A DNA stretch of 64,000 nucleotides, from the NCBI GenBank assembly GCA_013415695.1, contig JAAEEP010000007.1, positions 1-64,000 of the forward strand, read 5' to 3'. Below the pieces are notes generated by a model, which saw only the letters and a list, made by a program, of their open reading frames with translations, made no database searches and was not told the DNA's origin. Positions 17,502-27,296 of this stretch are shown here, piece after piece (the stretch's first letter is position 1; every line of letters starts with the position of its first letter). The stretch is from Methanomassiliicoccales archaeon (GTDB taxonomy: Archaea > Thermoplasmatota > Thermoplasmata > Methanomassiliicoccales > JAAEEP01). Position numbers and translations under genes: made by a program.

Positions 17502-20075
17502 GTGCATCGGATAGCCATAAAGACCATTGAGGAGATCGTGGCAAGAAGGATCTGCTCAGGATGTGGTACCTGCATCGGGCTCTGTCCAAGCAAGGCTATC
17601 TCGCTCTATATTGATCGGAAGAAGGGCATCTTTCAACCGAAGGTTGGTGGCAAATGCACTCAATGCGGCTTCTGTTATCGGATATGTCATAGAGGGGAGC
17701 TTCTCGAAGAGCCCTGGGAAAGGATTGTTTCTAGCAAAACAGAGATGGAATCAGTGACAGGACCTTATCTGGGTACCTATTACGGATTCTCCACTAACCC
17801 GGAAATAAGGAACTCCTCATCGTCCGGAGGACTAGTGACCGAGATCCTGGCTTTCGCGCTCGAGGAGGGAATGGTTGACGGAGCCTTGGTGACTAGAATG
17901 AATCCCGATGATCCGCTCGAACCCGAGACCTTCATAGCCAGAACGCGGGAAGAAGTCCTAGAATGCTCGGGATCGAAGTACTGTCCCACACCGGTTAACG
18001 CTGCTCTTCGAGCCGTTCTGGATTCGGACAAGGGTGAGAGGTTCGCAATCGTGGGACTCCCCTGCCATGTGGAGGGTTTGAGCAAGGCCTGTGAGTCCGT
18101 GAGTAAACTCAAGGGCAGAATCACACTCAAATTGGGATTGTTCTGCAATCATACCCCCACATTCTGGGGGACCAGATCGCTAATCAACAAGCTCGATGTG
18201 GGTCGTGATGAGATTGCGGAAATCTCATACAGGGGTGAAGGATATCCAGGTTTCTCAAAGGTCGAATTGAAGGATGGCAGGACCGTTCGTTCCAGCTTTC
18301 CTTCATCATGGGATATCCTTGGATCCTCCCTATTCTATGCCACTGGGTGTCTGGTATGCGACGATGGTCTTTGTGAAAAGGCCGATATCTCATTTGGGGA
18401 TGCCTGGCTCCCTATGTTCTCCAATGATGATTCTGGAACATCCCTGACCATCTCAAGGACTGAGTTGGGGGAGGAAATCCTAGACAGGGCCGTTGATGCG
18501 GGGAGGATCCAGCTAGGCAACATTGGCATGGAGGAGATACTTGATTCTCAAGGAAGAATGCTTTATCTGAAGAAGGCCAGCATAGAGGCAAGAGGGAAGC
18601 TCTTGGGTGTGAGGATATCGCCAAGTAGGCACCTGACAAACCCCTTTGACTATCTACACTCTGTATTTTACCTATGCAATAGCCAGATCATCTCAAGATT
18701 GGCACGATCAAGGATTATCGGTGGGAAAGTATCCAGCCTATCAAAGAGGGCTGAGAACGCTGTTTGGCAGATCACCATGAGGATGGGGAGGGACTTCCCT
18801 GGTAACCCCAAGACCACAATAGGGATAGTCAACCACACCTCCTGTCTGAACAAGGGCACGGCCGCCCTGGTAAAAACAAGAGTCAAGCTTCTCAACGAAC
18901 TGATTCCTAACGCCCGCTTTCAGGTGTTCGGTGCCGATCCGGACTTCACTCCCGAAATGGAGTACCTGAAAGATGTGGACATCACTTTTAGTAGTAACGT
19001 GCTGTCAATAGGGCGCTCTCCCAAAGTACTTTTCAAATCGTTCAAGAACCTAATAGAGATCCTGCTTGCCTCCAAGGGATGGGGGAGTATGGGCAACGAG
19101 AGCGTAAGGAGATACCATGCTTGTGATTACATAGTCTCGACCGGAGGGGATATGCTCACGGAAGATTATGGCCTGCTCTCCCTTGCGTCAACCGCTTCGA
19201 ACCTCACGCTGGGGAAGACCCTGGGAAAGCCTGTGATAATCTATGCTGAATCCGTGGGACCCTTCAAGAAGAGGCTGAGCAGGATGCTTGCCAAGTACAC
19301 ATTCAGACGAGTCGACCTCATCACGCTGAGGGACGAGATCTCAAAAGGTCATCTTCTTGATATCGGAGTTGAGGAGTCCAGGATACATGTCACCACCGAT
19401 TCGGCATTCCTGTTCGAACCTGCTCCTGAGGATAGAGTAAATGAGATACTGGAGCAGGAGGGGTTGTCCGATATAGATGGCCTATTGTTTGGGATAGCCC
19501 CCAGCAAGATAATCGCCAGCTACGGCTTCGATGATATTCAGGATTCGAAGGCCAAGTACGAAGCTTACACCTCACTCATGTCCAAGTTGGTGGAGTACAT
19601 CAACTCCAAGATGAATGCCAGCGTGGTGCTCGTTCCACACGTGATGGGACCTGGAAGAAATGACGACAGGATTGTCAGCAGGGATATCGTGCAGAAACTG
19701 GGAGCTAGATCACGATGTATTTCCCTCGAGAAGGAGTACGCTTCAGAGGAGGTGAAGGGCATCATTGGAAAATGCGATCTATTCATAGGTTCGAGGATGC
19801 ACTCGACTATTGCCTCCACATCCCAGTCGGTGCCCACCATCGCAATCGCCTATTCTCATAAGACACATGGCATCATCGGCAGAATATTGGGCCAGGAGGA
19901 TTTCATTCTGGATGTTAAGGATCTCAATATGGAGAAGCTCATCGACAAGATCGAGAAGATCTGGAATAGGAAAGACCAGGTAAGTGAGGAGCTGAGCTCG
20001 ATCATGGGATCCGTTAGGGCAGAAGCGGTGAGGAACGGTATCTTGGTGAGCGATTTCATCAACTCAAATGAATAG
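17502..20075 (+). CDS. FrhB-like iron-sulfur/flavin protein fused to polysaccharide pyruvyl transferase
   Basis: The 857-residue fusion begins with two 4Fe-4S motifs (CSGCGTCIGLCPSKAI, CTQCGFCYRICHRG), then an FrhB/FpoF-type F420-hydrogenase beta domain (GFSTNPEIRNSSSSGGLVTEIL, CSGSKYCPTPVNAAL, GLPCHVEG) to about residue 410. The C-terminal half (IGIVNHTSCLNKGTAALVKT, STGGDMLTEDY, FIGSRMHSTIAS) is a WcaK/CsaB-like pyruvyl transferase. These are usually adjacent separate genes in polysaccharide loci; the flippase upstream supports a glycan role. The start is uncertain: GTG 17502 lies within a perfect SD (GGAGGTG), six bases after which an in-frame ATA occurs; GTG 17538 is another option. Confidence 0.88.
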   Translation: MHRIAIKTIEEIVARRICSGCGTCIGLCPSKAISLYIDRKKGIFQPKVGGKCTQCGFCYRICHRGELLEEPWERIVSSKTEMESVTGPYLGTYYGFSTNPEIRNSSSSGGLVTEILAFALEEGMVDGALVTRMNPDDPLEPETFIARTREEVLECSGSKYCPTPVNAALRAVLDSDKGERFAIVGLPCHVEGLSKACESVSKLKGRITLKLGLFCNHTPTFWGTRSLINKLDVGRDEIAEISYRGEGYPGFSKVELKDGRTVRSSFPSSWDILGSSLFYATGCLVCDDGLCEKADISFGDAWLPMFSNDDSGTSLTISRTELGEEILDRAVDAGRIQLGNIGMEEILDSQGRMLYLKKASIEARGKLLGVRISPSRHLTNPFDYLHSVFYLCNSQIISRLARSRIIGGKVSSLSKRAENAVWQITMRMGRDFPGNPKTTIGIVNHTSCLNKGTAALVKTRVKLLNELIPNARFQVFGADPDFTPEMEYLKDVDITFSSNVLSIGRSPKVLFKSFKNLIEILLASKGWGSMGNESVRRYHACDYIVSTGGDMLTEDYGLLSLASTASNLTLGKTLGKPVIIYAESVGPFKKRLSRMLAKYTFRRVDLITLRDEISKGHLLDIGVEESRIHVTTDSAFLFEPAPEDRVNEILEQEGLSDIDGLLFGIAPSKIIASYGFDDIQDSKAKYEAYTSLMSKLVEYINSKMNASVVLVPHVMGPGRNDDRIVSRDIVQKLGARSRCISLEKEYASEEVKGIIGKCDLFIGSRMHSTIASTSQSVPTIAIAYSHKTHGIIGRILGQEDFILDVKDLNMEKLIDKIEKIWNRKDQVSEELSSIMGSVRAEAVRNGILVSDFINSNE

Positions 20076-20152
20076 TACGAGATGGTTCATTCCCAGGCCA
20101 ATGATTCTATTATACTAACAGCTGATTGAATTGATGAGGGACCTGGATAAAT

Positions 20153-20163
20153 CATATATATAG
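20153..20163 (+). promoter_or_regulatory. TATA box for the SCP2/alcohol dehydrogenase operon
   Basis: CATATATATAG is the strongest TATA-like sequence in the 226-base gap before the SCP2 gene. It predicts a transcript start near 20185 and a leader of about 115 bases. A second, weaker TATA-like sequence at about 20243-20252 would give a shorter leader. Confidence 0.4.
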
Positions 20164-20301
20164 CGAACTCCGAATTCGATATGGTTGATTGGGCAAGGTG
20201 GGACTTTCCTTGGCATTGATCACAAGAGGGAGCAATCCTCCCCGTTAAATCCTATTCACAATGAAAGAATGCCTTTTCAATCCAGAACAAAGGTGATATG
20301 A

Positions 20302-20715
20302 ATGGAGGAGAAGTTAAAATTCCCGAGCGAGGAATGGTTCGACAGGTACGTCGAGGAGCTGAACAACAGCAAGGAGTACGCAGAGGCCGCTAAGGATTGG
20401 GAGGGGGACTTCCTCTACGTGATCACTCCGGACAAGAACTTCGACGAGGAGTACGTCTATTATCTGGACCTCTACCATGGAAAGGTGAGAGATCACTACA
20501 AGGTGGAGAGCAGAGATGCCAAACAAGCGGAGTTCATGTACATTGGAAAGTACGAGAACTGGAGGAAGATGGGAGAAGGTAAATTGGACGGCATGAAGGC
20601 CATCCTGACCGGGAAGATGAAACTCAAGGGTAACATGACCAAGGCCATGAGGTACACCAAGGCCGCCGCTGAGCTCACCAAGGCCTCAACAAGAGTCCCA
20701 ACCTTAGAAGACTAG
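20302..20715 (+). CDS. SCP2-like sterol/lipid-binding protein
   Basis: The 137-residue protein has the SCP2 (sterol carrier protein 2) pattern. It starts with a helix EEWFDRYVEELNNSKEYAEAAKDWEGDFLYVI and has a beta sheet with YYLDLYHGKVRDHYKV. The C-terminal stretch GKYENWRKMGEGKLDGMKAILTGKMKLKGNMTKAMRYTKAAAEL is diagnostic. These domains bind lipids or acyl-CoA in a hydrophobic tunnel. A GGTGAT SD precedes the ATG. The iron alcohol dehydrogenase starts 13 bases after the stop, so both probably act on the same hydrophobic or acyl-derived substrate. Confidence 0.88.
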   Translation: MEEKLKFPSEEWFDRYVEELNNSKEYAEAAKDWEGDFLYVITPDKNFDEEYVYYLDLYHGKVRDHYKVESRDAKQAEFMYIGKYENWRKMGEGKLDGMKAILTGKMKLKGNMTKAMRYTKAAAELTKASTRVPTLED

Positions 20716-20728
20716 AGTTGGTGGCACG

Positions 20729-21892
20729 ATGTGGCAGTTCACCAGTCCACAAAAAATCATCTTCGGCGAGGATGCGTTGGACAGTCTGGAAGAGCTTGAA
20801 GGGGAGAAGGCGTTGATCATTGCCGGTCAGACGGTGAAGAGACTGGGCCTCATCGACAAAGTCTCCGAGCTTCTGGCGGAGGCGGACATAGATGTTGGGG
20901 TTATCGACAACATAGAGCCGGAGCCTTCGATCGAAACGGTGAAGGCGGTGGCTGAGATCGCCAGAGATTTCGAGCCGGACTGGATCATCGGTCTGGGGGG
21001 AGGGAGCAGCATGGACGCAGCGAAGGCCATATGGGCTCTTTACGAGCGACCGGACCTGGATGTCGGTGACATCTCACCCCTTGAGACCTTGGGACTAAGA
21101 AAAAAGGCACGGTTCATGTGCATTCCCACCACAAGCGGATCCGGTTCGGAGGCCACCTGGGCGACCGTGATCACGGACAGGGAGGGGAAGGTGAAGAGAG
21201 AGCTCGCCTCGAGGGAACTGGTTCCTGATGTGGTGATATTGGAACCCTGGCTCACCTCCACAATGCCCCCTCATCTCACCGCTAGCAGTGGAATGGATGC
21301 TCTTACTCATGCGATCGAGGCGTACGCAAGCAACTGGAGGAATGATTTCTCGGACACCTTGGCTATCAAGGCTATTCAAATGGTATTCGAATATCTCCCC
21401 TTGGCTGTGTCGAACGGCGAGGATATGGTGGCAAGGGAGATGATGCAGAACGCCGCGACCATGGCCGGGATGGCCTTCAGCAACTCATTCGTGGGAATGG
21501 CACATGCCATAGGACACTCGCTAGGAGCGATTTTCGGCATTGATCACGGAAAGGCTGTCGCGTTGTTCCTTCCACACGTCATCAGGTACAACGGAGAGGT
21601 AGTTTCCTCCAGATACGCTGAGATCCTGGATGCCCTGGAGATCGACTTCGATTTCGAGGAGGACGCGCCCAACATCCTTGCCCAAGCACTGGTGGAGCTG
21701 ATGATGGAGATAGGTCTGCCATGCGAGATATGTGAGATGGACATCGATTGGAAGGATTACGAGACCGAACTTGAGAACCTGGTGGAAAGAGCCTTGATGT
21801 CCTCAGCAAACCTGGCGGGCCCGAGAGAAGCAGAGTTCGATGACTACCGAGAGATCATAGTCGTAGCATTTGGATCCTTGGACAAGGGTTGA
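20729..21892 (+). CDS. Iron-containing alcohol dehydrogenase (group III)
   Basis: The 387-residue NAD(P)-dependent dehydrogenase has the N-terminal signature PQKIIFGEDAL, the dinucleotide loop IIGLGGGSSMDAAKA (about 85-100), the PTTSGSGSEATW segment, and metal ligands in GMDALTHAIEAY and GMAHAIGHSLGAIFGIDHG. It interconverts an alcohol and an aldehyde; the substrate is unknown. It forms an operon with the SCP2-like gene (13-base gap, SD GGTGG). It is one of three iron-dependent dehydrogenases in the window, each in a different context. Confidence 0.9.
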   Translation: MWQFTSPQKIIFGEDALDSLEELEGEKALIIAGQTVKRLGLIDKVSELLAEADIDVGVIDNIEPEPSIETVKAVAEIARDFEPDWIIGLGGGSSMDAAKAIWALYERPDLDVGDISPLETLGLRKKARFMCIPTTSGSGSEATWATVITDREGKVKRELASRELVPDVVILEPWLTSTMPPHLTASSGMDALTHAIEAYASNWRNDFSDTLAIKAIQMVFEYLPLAVSNGEDMVAREMMQNAATMAGMAFSNSFVGMAHAIGHSLGAIFGIDHGKAVALFLPHVIRYNGEVVSSRYAEILDALEIDFDFEEDAPNILAQALVELMMEIGLPCEICEMDIDWKDYETELENLVERALMSSANLAGPREAEFDDYREIIVVAFGSLDKG

Positions 21893-22029
21893 AACTCATA
21901 TTCCAGCCGCCCATAAAGGGGGTTCGGGACCCATGTCCTCAAATGATCTGGTGTAGCCTCAGACTCAATCAGGTAAAGACCCGCACCTGTTGAGACAAGA
22001 TAAAGATGTCCAATTCGATTCTCATGGAA

Positions 22030-22707
22030 TCATGATCTGTCGAGAATGAAGATCCCATCGATATTCGCTCTCCTCACAGGTTCCCCGGAATAGAGCGTCT
22101 CCTCCACCTCCTCGTGTAGGTCTAGTTCGATGAAATGCTCGAAGAGCTCACGCATCTCTCCAGGCGTGAAGTAGTGAGTGGATATGGATCCTCCTCTGAG
22201 GAAGGTGTTCCTTTCGATCTCTTTGCCCCTTCCGAACCTCATGTCCCTTGTGGAAAGAGCGCTAACGATCGTCCTTCCCCCGGGCCTTAGGACCCTCTCC
22301 ATCTCAGCGACGGCTTCATTCCTTCCAGATTCTGAAAGGTGCTCCAGCAAATGGGATGAGATTACCACATCGAAATAATCATCGTGGAAAGGCAGGAAGC
22401 GGGCATCGGCCACCATTAAGCTTACCTTTTTCTCCTTGACCGCGAAGCGGCAGAGTTCGATCGCCTTAAAGGAGAAGTCGATCGCCACGATCGGAAGATC
22501 ATCCCCCTTGAGGGATGCGATGGTCTTTCCGTTCCCGCATCCAATCTCCAGAACCCTTGAACCGTTGGGCAGCGAGATCTCGAATTTGGTTATTCCCCTC
22601 CACATTACGCCCTTGCGTTTGTACTCGCCGTCCCAATTGCGCCTCTGCTGCCTGAAGATCGGGTCGGTCTCGACCATAGTATCCTCGATAAGAAGGGGCA
22701 CCCTCAT
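22030..22707 (-). CDS. Class I SAM-dependent methyltransferase
   Basis: The 225-residue protein carries motif I VLEIGCGNGKT (about 52-62), acidic loop PIVAIDFSFKAIE, and motif VVISSHLLEHLSESGRNEAVAEMERVLRPGGR, which is typical of the UbiE/methyltransf_11 clan. The substrate cannot be assigned. It ends KSIFILDRS-like (IDGIFILDRS). It lies downstream of the pyruvate:ferredoxin oxidoreductase gene on the same strand (55-base gap), so they might be co-transcribed, but a functional link is not evident. Confidence 0.88.
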   Translation of the reverse strand: MRVPLLIEDTMVETDPIFRQQRRNWDGEYKRKGVMWRGITKFEISLPNGSRVLEIGCGNGKTIASLKGDDLPIVAIDFSFKAIELCRFAVKEKKVSLMVADARFLPFHDDYFDVVISSHLLEHLSESGRNEAVAEMERVLRPGGRTIVSALSTRDMRFGRGKEIERNTFLRGGSISTHYFTPGEMRELFEHFIELDLHEEVEETLYSGEPVRRANIDGIFILDRS

Positions 22708-22761
22708 TAAGCTTGGTCTCGGAGTGGATCATCTGTTGGTCTTGAAATCGATCGAAGAGGT

Positions 22762-25700
22762 TCAGCCCCTTTTCTTCTTCGACCAGCCGTAATCCATCTC
22801 GGACATCTGCTTGTAGAGATTCCATCTCCTGTCGACGTCCTGCTGTGCCAGCAGGGCCATCTCCTCCGCCCTGGCAGGGTCCATAGACTTCAGTATGCGG
22901 TACCTGTTCTCCGAGTACATGTACTCCTTCACAGGAATTGAGGGCTCCTTGGAGTCTATCTGAAGAGGGTTGAGACCTTCCTCAGCTCTCCTGGGGTCGA
23001 AGCGGTACAGAAGCCAGTGTCCCGATGCGACCGCCTTCTCCTGCTCCTCCAGCTGACGGGTCATGTTGATTCCATGGGCTATGCAGGGACTGTAGCAGAT
23101 CACCATGCTCGGTCCGTCGAAGCTCTCGGCCTCGATGATCGCCTTCACCGCCTGAGCTGGATTGGCGCCCAGCGCGACCTGCGCAACGTAGACGTACCCA
23201 TAGGTCTGGAACATCAATCCAAGATCCTTCTTGGGCATCGACTTGCCGGCGTAGGCGAACTTGGCCGTTCCTCCTCTCGAAGTGGATTTTGACATCTGCC
23301 CACCTGTGTTCGAATACACCTCTGTGTCGAGCACGAGCATGTTCACGTTCTTCCCGGAGGCGAGTATATGATCAAGCCCCCCAAATCCAATATCATAGGC
23401 CCAGCCGTCCCCACCGAACACCCACACCGACTTTCGGACCAAGTGGTCTGCGAGGGAGAGCATCCTATCGTCCTTTTTCTTCTCCGCCAGGGATTTGAGC
23501 TCCCTAACTCTGTCCCTCTGCTTCTGCACCAGCATATCGCTGGATTGATCAGCGTCCAGTATCTCGCCTTTCATCTTGTTGGGGAGGTAAGGGACCGTTG
23601 CGAGATACTCCCTGGCCGCGTGCTCCAGGTGGTCGCAGGTCATCCTGAAACCGAATCCGATCTCCGCCGCGTCCTCGAAGAGGCTGTTTGTCCACGCGGG
23701 ACCCAATCCGTCGGAGTTCTTGCAGTACGGCGTTGTGGGCAAGTTGCCTCCGTAAATGGACGAGCAGCCTGTCGCGTTGGCCACGAGCATACGGTCGCCG
23801 AAGAGCTGAGTTATCAACTTCACGTAGGGAGTCTCACCACATCCAGCGCAGGAGCCACTGAACTCGAACAGCGGTCGGAGGAACTGCGATCCTTTGACGG
23901 TGCCCTTGTTGAACAGATCCTGAGGCACCTCCGGTATATCAAGGAAGAAGGACCAGTTCTTCCTCTCCTCCGCTCTCAACTCGAAGGCGTCATGCATGTA
24001 GAGCGCCTTCCTCTCGCCGTCCTCCGGATCCTTTCCAGGACACACTTCCCTGCATACCCCGCAACCGGTGCAGTCCTCCGGTGCGACCTGTACCGTGTAC
24101 CTCATCCCCTGGAACGCTTTTCCTTTTGCGTCCACGGACTTGAAGGTGGGTGGTGCCTTTTCCAGTATCCCAGGATCATAGGCCTTCGTCCGGATGGTGG
24201 CGTGAGGGCAGACGAGCGAGCAACGGCCGCACTGTATGCATAGTTCAGGCCTCCAGAACGGGATTTCGATGGCGATGTTTCTCTTCTCGAACTGCGAGGT
24301 GGCGGAAGGCCACTTGCCGTCCGGGGGCATCAATGATACCGGGATCTCGTTGCCTTGTAGGCTGATCATCTTGGCCGTGATGTCCTTGACGAAATCGGGA
24401 GCGTCATCAGGAACAGTGGGAGGGATCTGGATAATGCTGCAGTAATTCTTGGTCTTGTACTCCACTTTACTTAGACCTTCCAAGGCACGGTCGACTGCCT
24501 GGTAGTTCCTGTCAAGGATCTCTTTTCCCTTGCGGCCGTACGCCGCCTCAATGTTCTTCTTGATCAGGCTCGAAGCCTCATCCATGGGAATGATTCCTGC
24601 AAGCCTGAAGAAGGCCGTCTGCATGATGGTGTTGATCCTCACCCCCAGGTACAGTTCCCTTGCCAGGTCGGTGGCGTCCAGTATGTAGAAGTTCGCTTCC
24701 CTCTCGATTATCTGGCACTGCACTTTGAAAGGCAGCCGGTCCCACACCTCATCGGGCCCGTAGGGGGAGTTCAGAAGGAAGGTGCCTCCCTTCTTCAGGA
24801 ACCTGAGCATGTCGTACTTCTCGATGAAGGACCAGTTGTGGCATCCCACGAAGTCTACCGATTGGCAGAGATAAGTGCTGAGTATTGGCATGTCGGAGAA
24901 ACGAACATGGCTGGTGGTCCTGTTGCCGGCCTTCTTCGAGTCGTATTCGAAGTAACCCTGGGCGTACTTGTCCGTCGCCTCTCCAATGATCTTGATGGTG
25001 CTCTTGTTCGCGCTCACGGTGCCATCCGAGCCAAGCCCCCAGAACATGGCCTGATATCCCATTCCACAGACCTCGGTGATGCTTTCGTCCCAATCGAGGC
25101 TAGTGTGGCTCACATCATCTCTTATTCCCACCGTGAAATGGTCCTTGGGATCATCCTGGGCCAGGTTGTCGAACACCGCCTTCACCATTCCCGGGCTGAA
25201 GTCCTTGGACGAGAGGCCATACCTTCCCCCGATGATCAGCGGTCTGGTCTCGAAGCTGCTGATCCCTTTTTCCAGCATCTCATCTACAGCCGCTACAACA
25301 TCCAGGTAAAGCGGCTCGCCCAGGCTTCCCGGTTCCTTGGTGCGATCCAGTACGGCGATCTTCTTGACCGATGTCGGAAGAATATTAGCCAGATGCTCGA
25401 CGCTGAACGGTCGGTACAGGTGAACGATCACCACGGCCACCTTCTCACCCCTCGATTTAAGGAGGTTCACCACCTCCTTGGTGGTCTCTCCAGCAGAACC
25501 CATGATCACGATCACCCGCTCCGCATCGTCCGCCCCGAAGTAGCGGAAAGGTTGATACGATCTACCGGTGAGTTGCTCGAACCTCTTCATGCACCTCTCA
25601 ACTATCTCCGAAACCCTCTGGTAGTAGAGGTTGACCGTCTCCCGTCCCTGGAAGTATACGTCAGGGTTCTGACTGGTCCCGCTTATCATCGGGTGGTCTG

Positions 25701-26328
25701 GAGAAAGGCCCCTGTTCCGATGCCGGAGGGCGGCCTGCTGATCGATCATCTCCCTGATGTCGTCCTTTTCCAGGATCTCTATCTTCTGCACTTCGTGGCT
25801 GGTCCTGAACCCGTCGAAGAAGTGGATGAAGGGCAAACTCGCCTCTAAACTGGCAGCGGTGGCGATCATCGCCAAGTCCTGAACCTCCTGGACGCTTCCT
25901 GAGGATAGCATGCAGAAACCTGTGGTTCGGCAGTTCATCACATCCGAATGATCACCGAATATTGACAAAGCTTGACAGGCCAGCGACCTTGCGGCCACAT
26001 GGAAGACCGTGGGCAGCAGCTCGCCGGCGATCTTGTGCATGTTGGGAATCATCAGCAAGAGCCCCTGGCTGGCCGTGAAGGTGGTTGCCAGCGCTCCCGA
26101 TGCCAAGGCCCCGTGGATGGTGGCTGAGGCACCCGCCTCCGATTGGAGCTCGACCACGTCGGGCACGACTCCCCAGATGTTCTCCTCCCTCTCGGCCGAT
26201 AGCTCGTCGGCGATCTCGCCCATTGAACTCGATGGAGTGATAGGATATATGGCGATCACTTCGTTGCAGGCATGCGCGACCCTGGCAGCAGCGGTATTGC
26301 CATCCAGGGCCTCAGATCTCTTATCCAT
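22762..26328 (-). CDS. nifJ: Pyruvate:ferredoxin (flavodoxin) oxidoreductase, single chain
   Basis: This 1188-residue one-chain enzyme converts pyruvate and CoA to acetyl-CoA, CO2 and reduced ferredoxin, or the reverse. Domain order: N-terminal thiamine half (GNTAAARVAHACNEVIAIYPITPSS), domain II, the gamma-type domain (VCGMGYQAMFWGLGSDGTV), the EKR linker (AAYGRKGKEILDRNYQAVDRAL, about 620), a 2x4Fe-4S insert (CIQCGRCSLVCPH and CTGCGVCREVCPG), and a C-terminal thiamine-diphosphate domain (GDGWAYDIGFGGLDHIL and NTGGQ). Full length matches bacterial NifJ; many archaea use four-subunit enzymes instead, so horizontal transfer is possible. SD GGAGATGA precedes the ATG. The product could feed the ADP-forming synthetase. 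Confidence 0.96.
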   Translation of the reverse strand: MDKRSEALDGNTAAARVAHACNEVIAIYPITPSSSMGEIADELSAEREENIWGVVPDVVELQSEAGASATIHGALASGALATTFTASQGLLLMIPNMHKIAGELLPTVFHVAARSLACQALSIFGDHSDVMNCRTTGFCMLSSGSVQEVQDLAMIATAASLEASLPFIHFFDGFRTSHEVQKIEILEKDDIREMIDQQAALRHRNRGLSPDHPMISGTSQNPDVYFQGRETVNLYYQRVSEIVERCMKRFEQLTGRSYQPFRYFGADDAERVIVIMGSAGETTKEVVNLLKSRGEKVAVVIVHLYRPFSVEHLANILPTSVKKIAVLDRTKEPGSLGEPLYLDVVAAVDEMLEKGISSFETRPLIIGGRYGLSSKDFSPGMVKAVFDNLAQDDPKDHFTVGIRDDVSHTSLDWDESITEVCGMGYQAMFWGLGSDGTVSANKSTIKIIGEATDKYAQGYFEYDSKKAGNRTTSHVRFSDMPILSTYLCQSVDFVGCHNWSFIEKYDMLRFLKKGGTFLLNSPYGPDEVWDRLPFKVQCQIIEREANFYILDATDLARELYLGVRINTIMQTAFFRLAGIIPMDEASSLIKKNIEAAYGRKGKEILDRNYQAVDRALEGLSKVEYKTKNYCSIIQIPPTVPDDAPDFVKDITAKMISLQGNEIPVSLMPPDGKWPSATSQFEKRNIAIEIPFWRPELCIQCGRCSLVCPHATIRTKAYDPGILEKAPPTFKSVDAKGKAFQGMRYTVQVAPEDCTGCGVCREVCPGKDPEDGERKALYMHDAFELRAEERKNWSFFLDIPEVPQDLFNKGTVKGSQFLRPLFEFSGSCAGCGETPYVKLITQLFGDRMLVANATGCSSIYGGNLPTTPYCKNSDGLGPAWTNSLFEDAAEIGFGFRMTCDHLEHAAREYLATVPYLPNKMKGEILDADQSSDMLVQKQRDRVRELKSLAEKKKDDRMLSLADHLVRKSVWVFGGDGWAYDIGFGGLDHILASGKNVNMLVLDTEVYSNTGGQMSKSTSRGGTAKFAYAGKSMPKKDLGLMFQTYGYVYVAQVALGANPAQAVKAIIEAESFDGPSMVICYSPCIAHGINMTRQLEEQEKAVASGHWLLYRFDPRRAEEGLNPLQIDSKEPSIPVKEYMYSENRYRILKSMDPARAEEMALLAQQDVDRRWNLYKQMSEMDYGWSKKKRG

Positions 26329-26429
26329 GATTTCATCTCCATCGTGAACATGGCAGTAGGGTAGGCTTTAACCTTTTCCTGGCATTGAAAAGAGGGGGGA
26401 CTCACGATGGACCGACAACAGCAATTGGA

Positions 26430-27080
26430 TTACTGGAATCCATTCCCTTCGAGTTCAAGGACCCTCTTGCCGAACTCTTTTAGATTAACGACTGAGTCAC
26501 TATTCCCTTGATCTTCCCGGTCAAGATGAACAGCTGTGATTCCAGCCTTCGATGGCGAGTCTACATCATCGAACCACCTGTCCCCGACATGGACGACCTC
26601 TCCAGCCTCCACTCCAAGAAGGGAGCACACCTTCTGATACGATCTTGGATCCTTCTTGACCATGCGGAGGTGAGATGGAACTGAGAATATCTGGTCAAAC
26701 CTATCCTCGATGGATTTCAGCTCGATGTCCAGGAACTCTTTGGGAGCGTTGGAGGTGACGATAAGGCGGTGTTCAGCCCCAAGCATCTCGAGCACCTCTT
26801 CCACCTCCGGATAGAGTATTTCCAGACCTTTGATTTCCTCCAGGAAGGAGGAGGTATCTCCCAGACCAAGGCGATGGAACCAGTAATCAAGGCTGAACCA
26901 ATCTGGATTCTCATCTCCCACCGTACCGAACTGCCTAAACAGTTCACTTCGAGCATCATCGATCCCAAGTCCGTTCTTCTCAGCGTACCGTTCTGGGATC
27001 TTCTCGAACCACACGATGTGACTGAACTGATGATCGACGAGTGTTCCGTCGGCATCGAAGGAGATCACCTTGTACCTCAT
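26430..27080 (-). CDS. HAD-superfamily hydrolase (phosphoglycolate phosphatase-like)
   Basis: The 216-residue phosphatase shows motif I FDADGTLVDH (about residue 8), motif II TSNAP, motif III lysine in VKKDPRSYQ, and motif IV HVGDRWFDDVDSPSKAG. The helical cap lies between motifs I and II (WFEKIPERYAEKNGLG). The substrate is unknown. The ATG at 27080 was chosen because the fold starts there and GGGCAGGTG precedes it. The longer reading upstream to 27245 adds unrelated residues. A C-rich then T-rich run after the stop (about 26386-26400) may end the transcript. Confidence 0.88.
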   Translation of the reverse strand: MRYKVISFDADGTLVDHQFSHIVWFEKIPERYAEKNGLGIDDARSELFRQFGTVGDENPDWFSLDYWFHRLGLGDTSSFLEEIKGLEILYPEVEEVLEMLGAEHRLIVTSNAPKEFLDIELKSIEDRFDQIFSVPSHLRMVKKDPRSYQKVCSLLGVEAGEVVHVGDRWFDDVDSPSKAGITAVHLDREDQGNSDSVVNLKEFGKRVLELEGNGFQ

Positions 27081-27296
27081 CACCTGCCCCTTAGCCCAAA
27101 TATCACTTATATCTGTTGGGGAGCAGCCCTTCCCGTGTCGGACGTTGTTCCATCCTGATGTTGAAAAATGAAGGTGGCGCAACAGATCGCAATCTGTTGA
27201 TCTGATTGATTGATTCTGGAATTGAATAATGGTTTTATCTATCAACAGTTCATTTGACAGAGAGAGCGATCCGAATTAGCGCTGCTTGGTGATGAT

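Noticed and set aside
23368-24243. 291-residue open frame on the plus strand
   Set aside because: It is antisense to the pyruvate:ferredoxin oxidoreductase gene, whose motifs are clear, and its own sequence has no domain features.
24838-25848. 336-residue open frame on the plus strand
   Set aside because: It is a shadow of the same oxidoreductase gene; the composition is typical of antisense to a GC-rich coding region.
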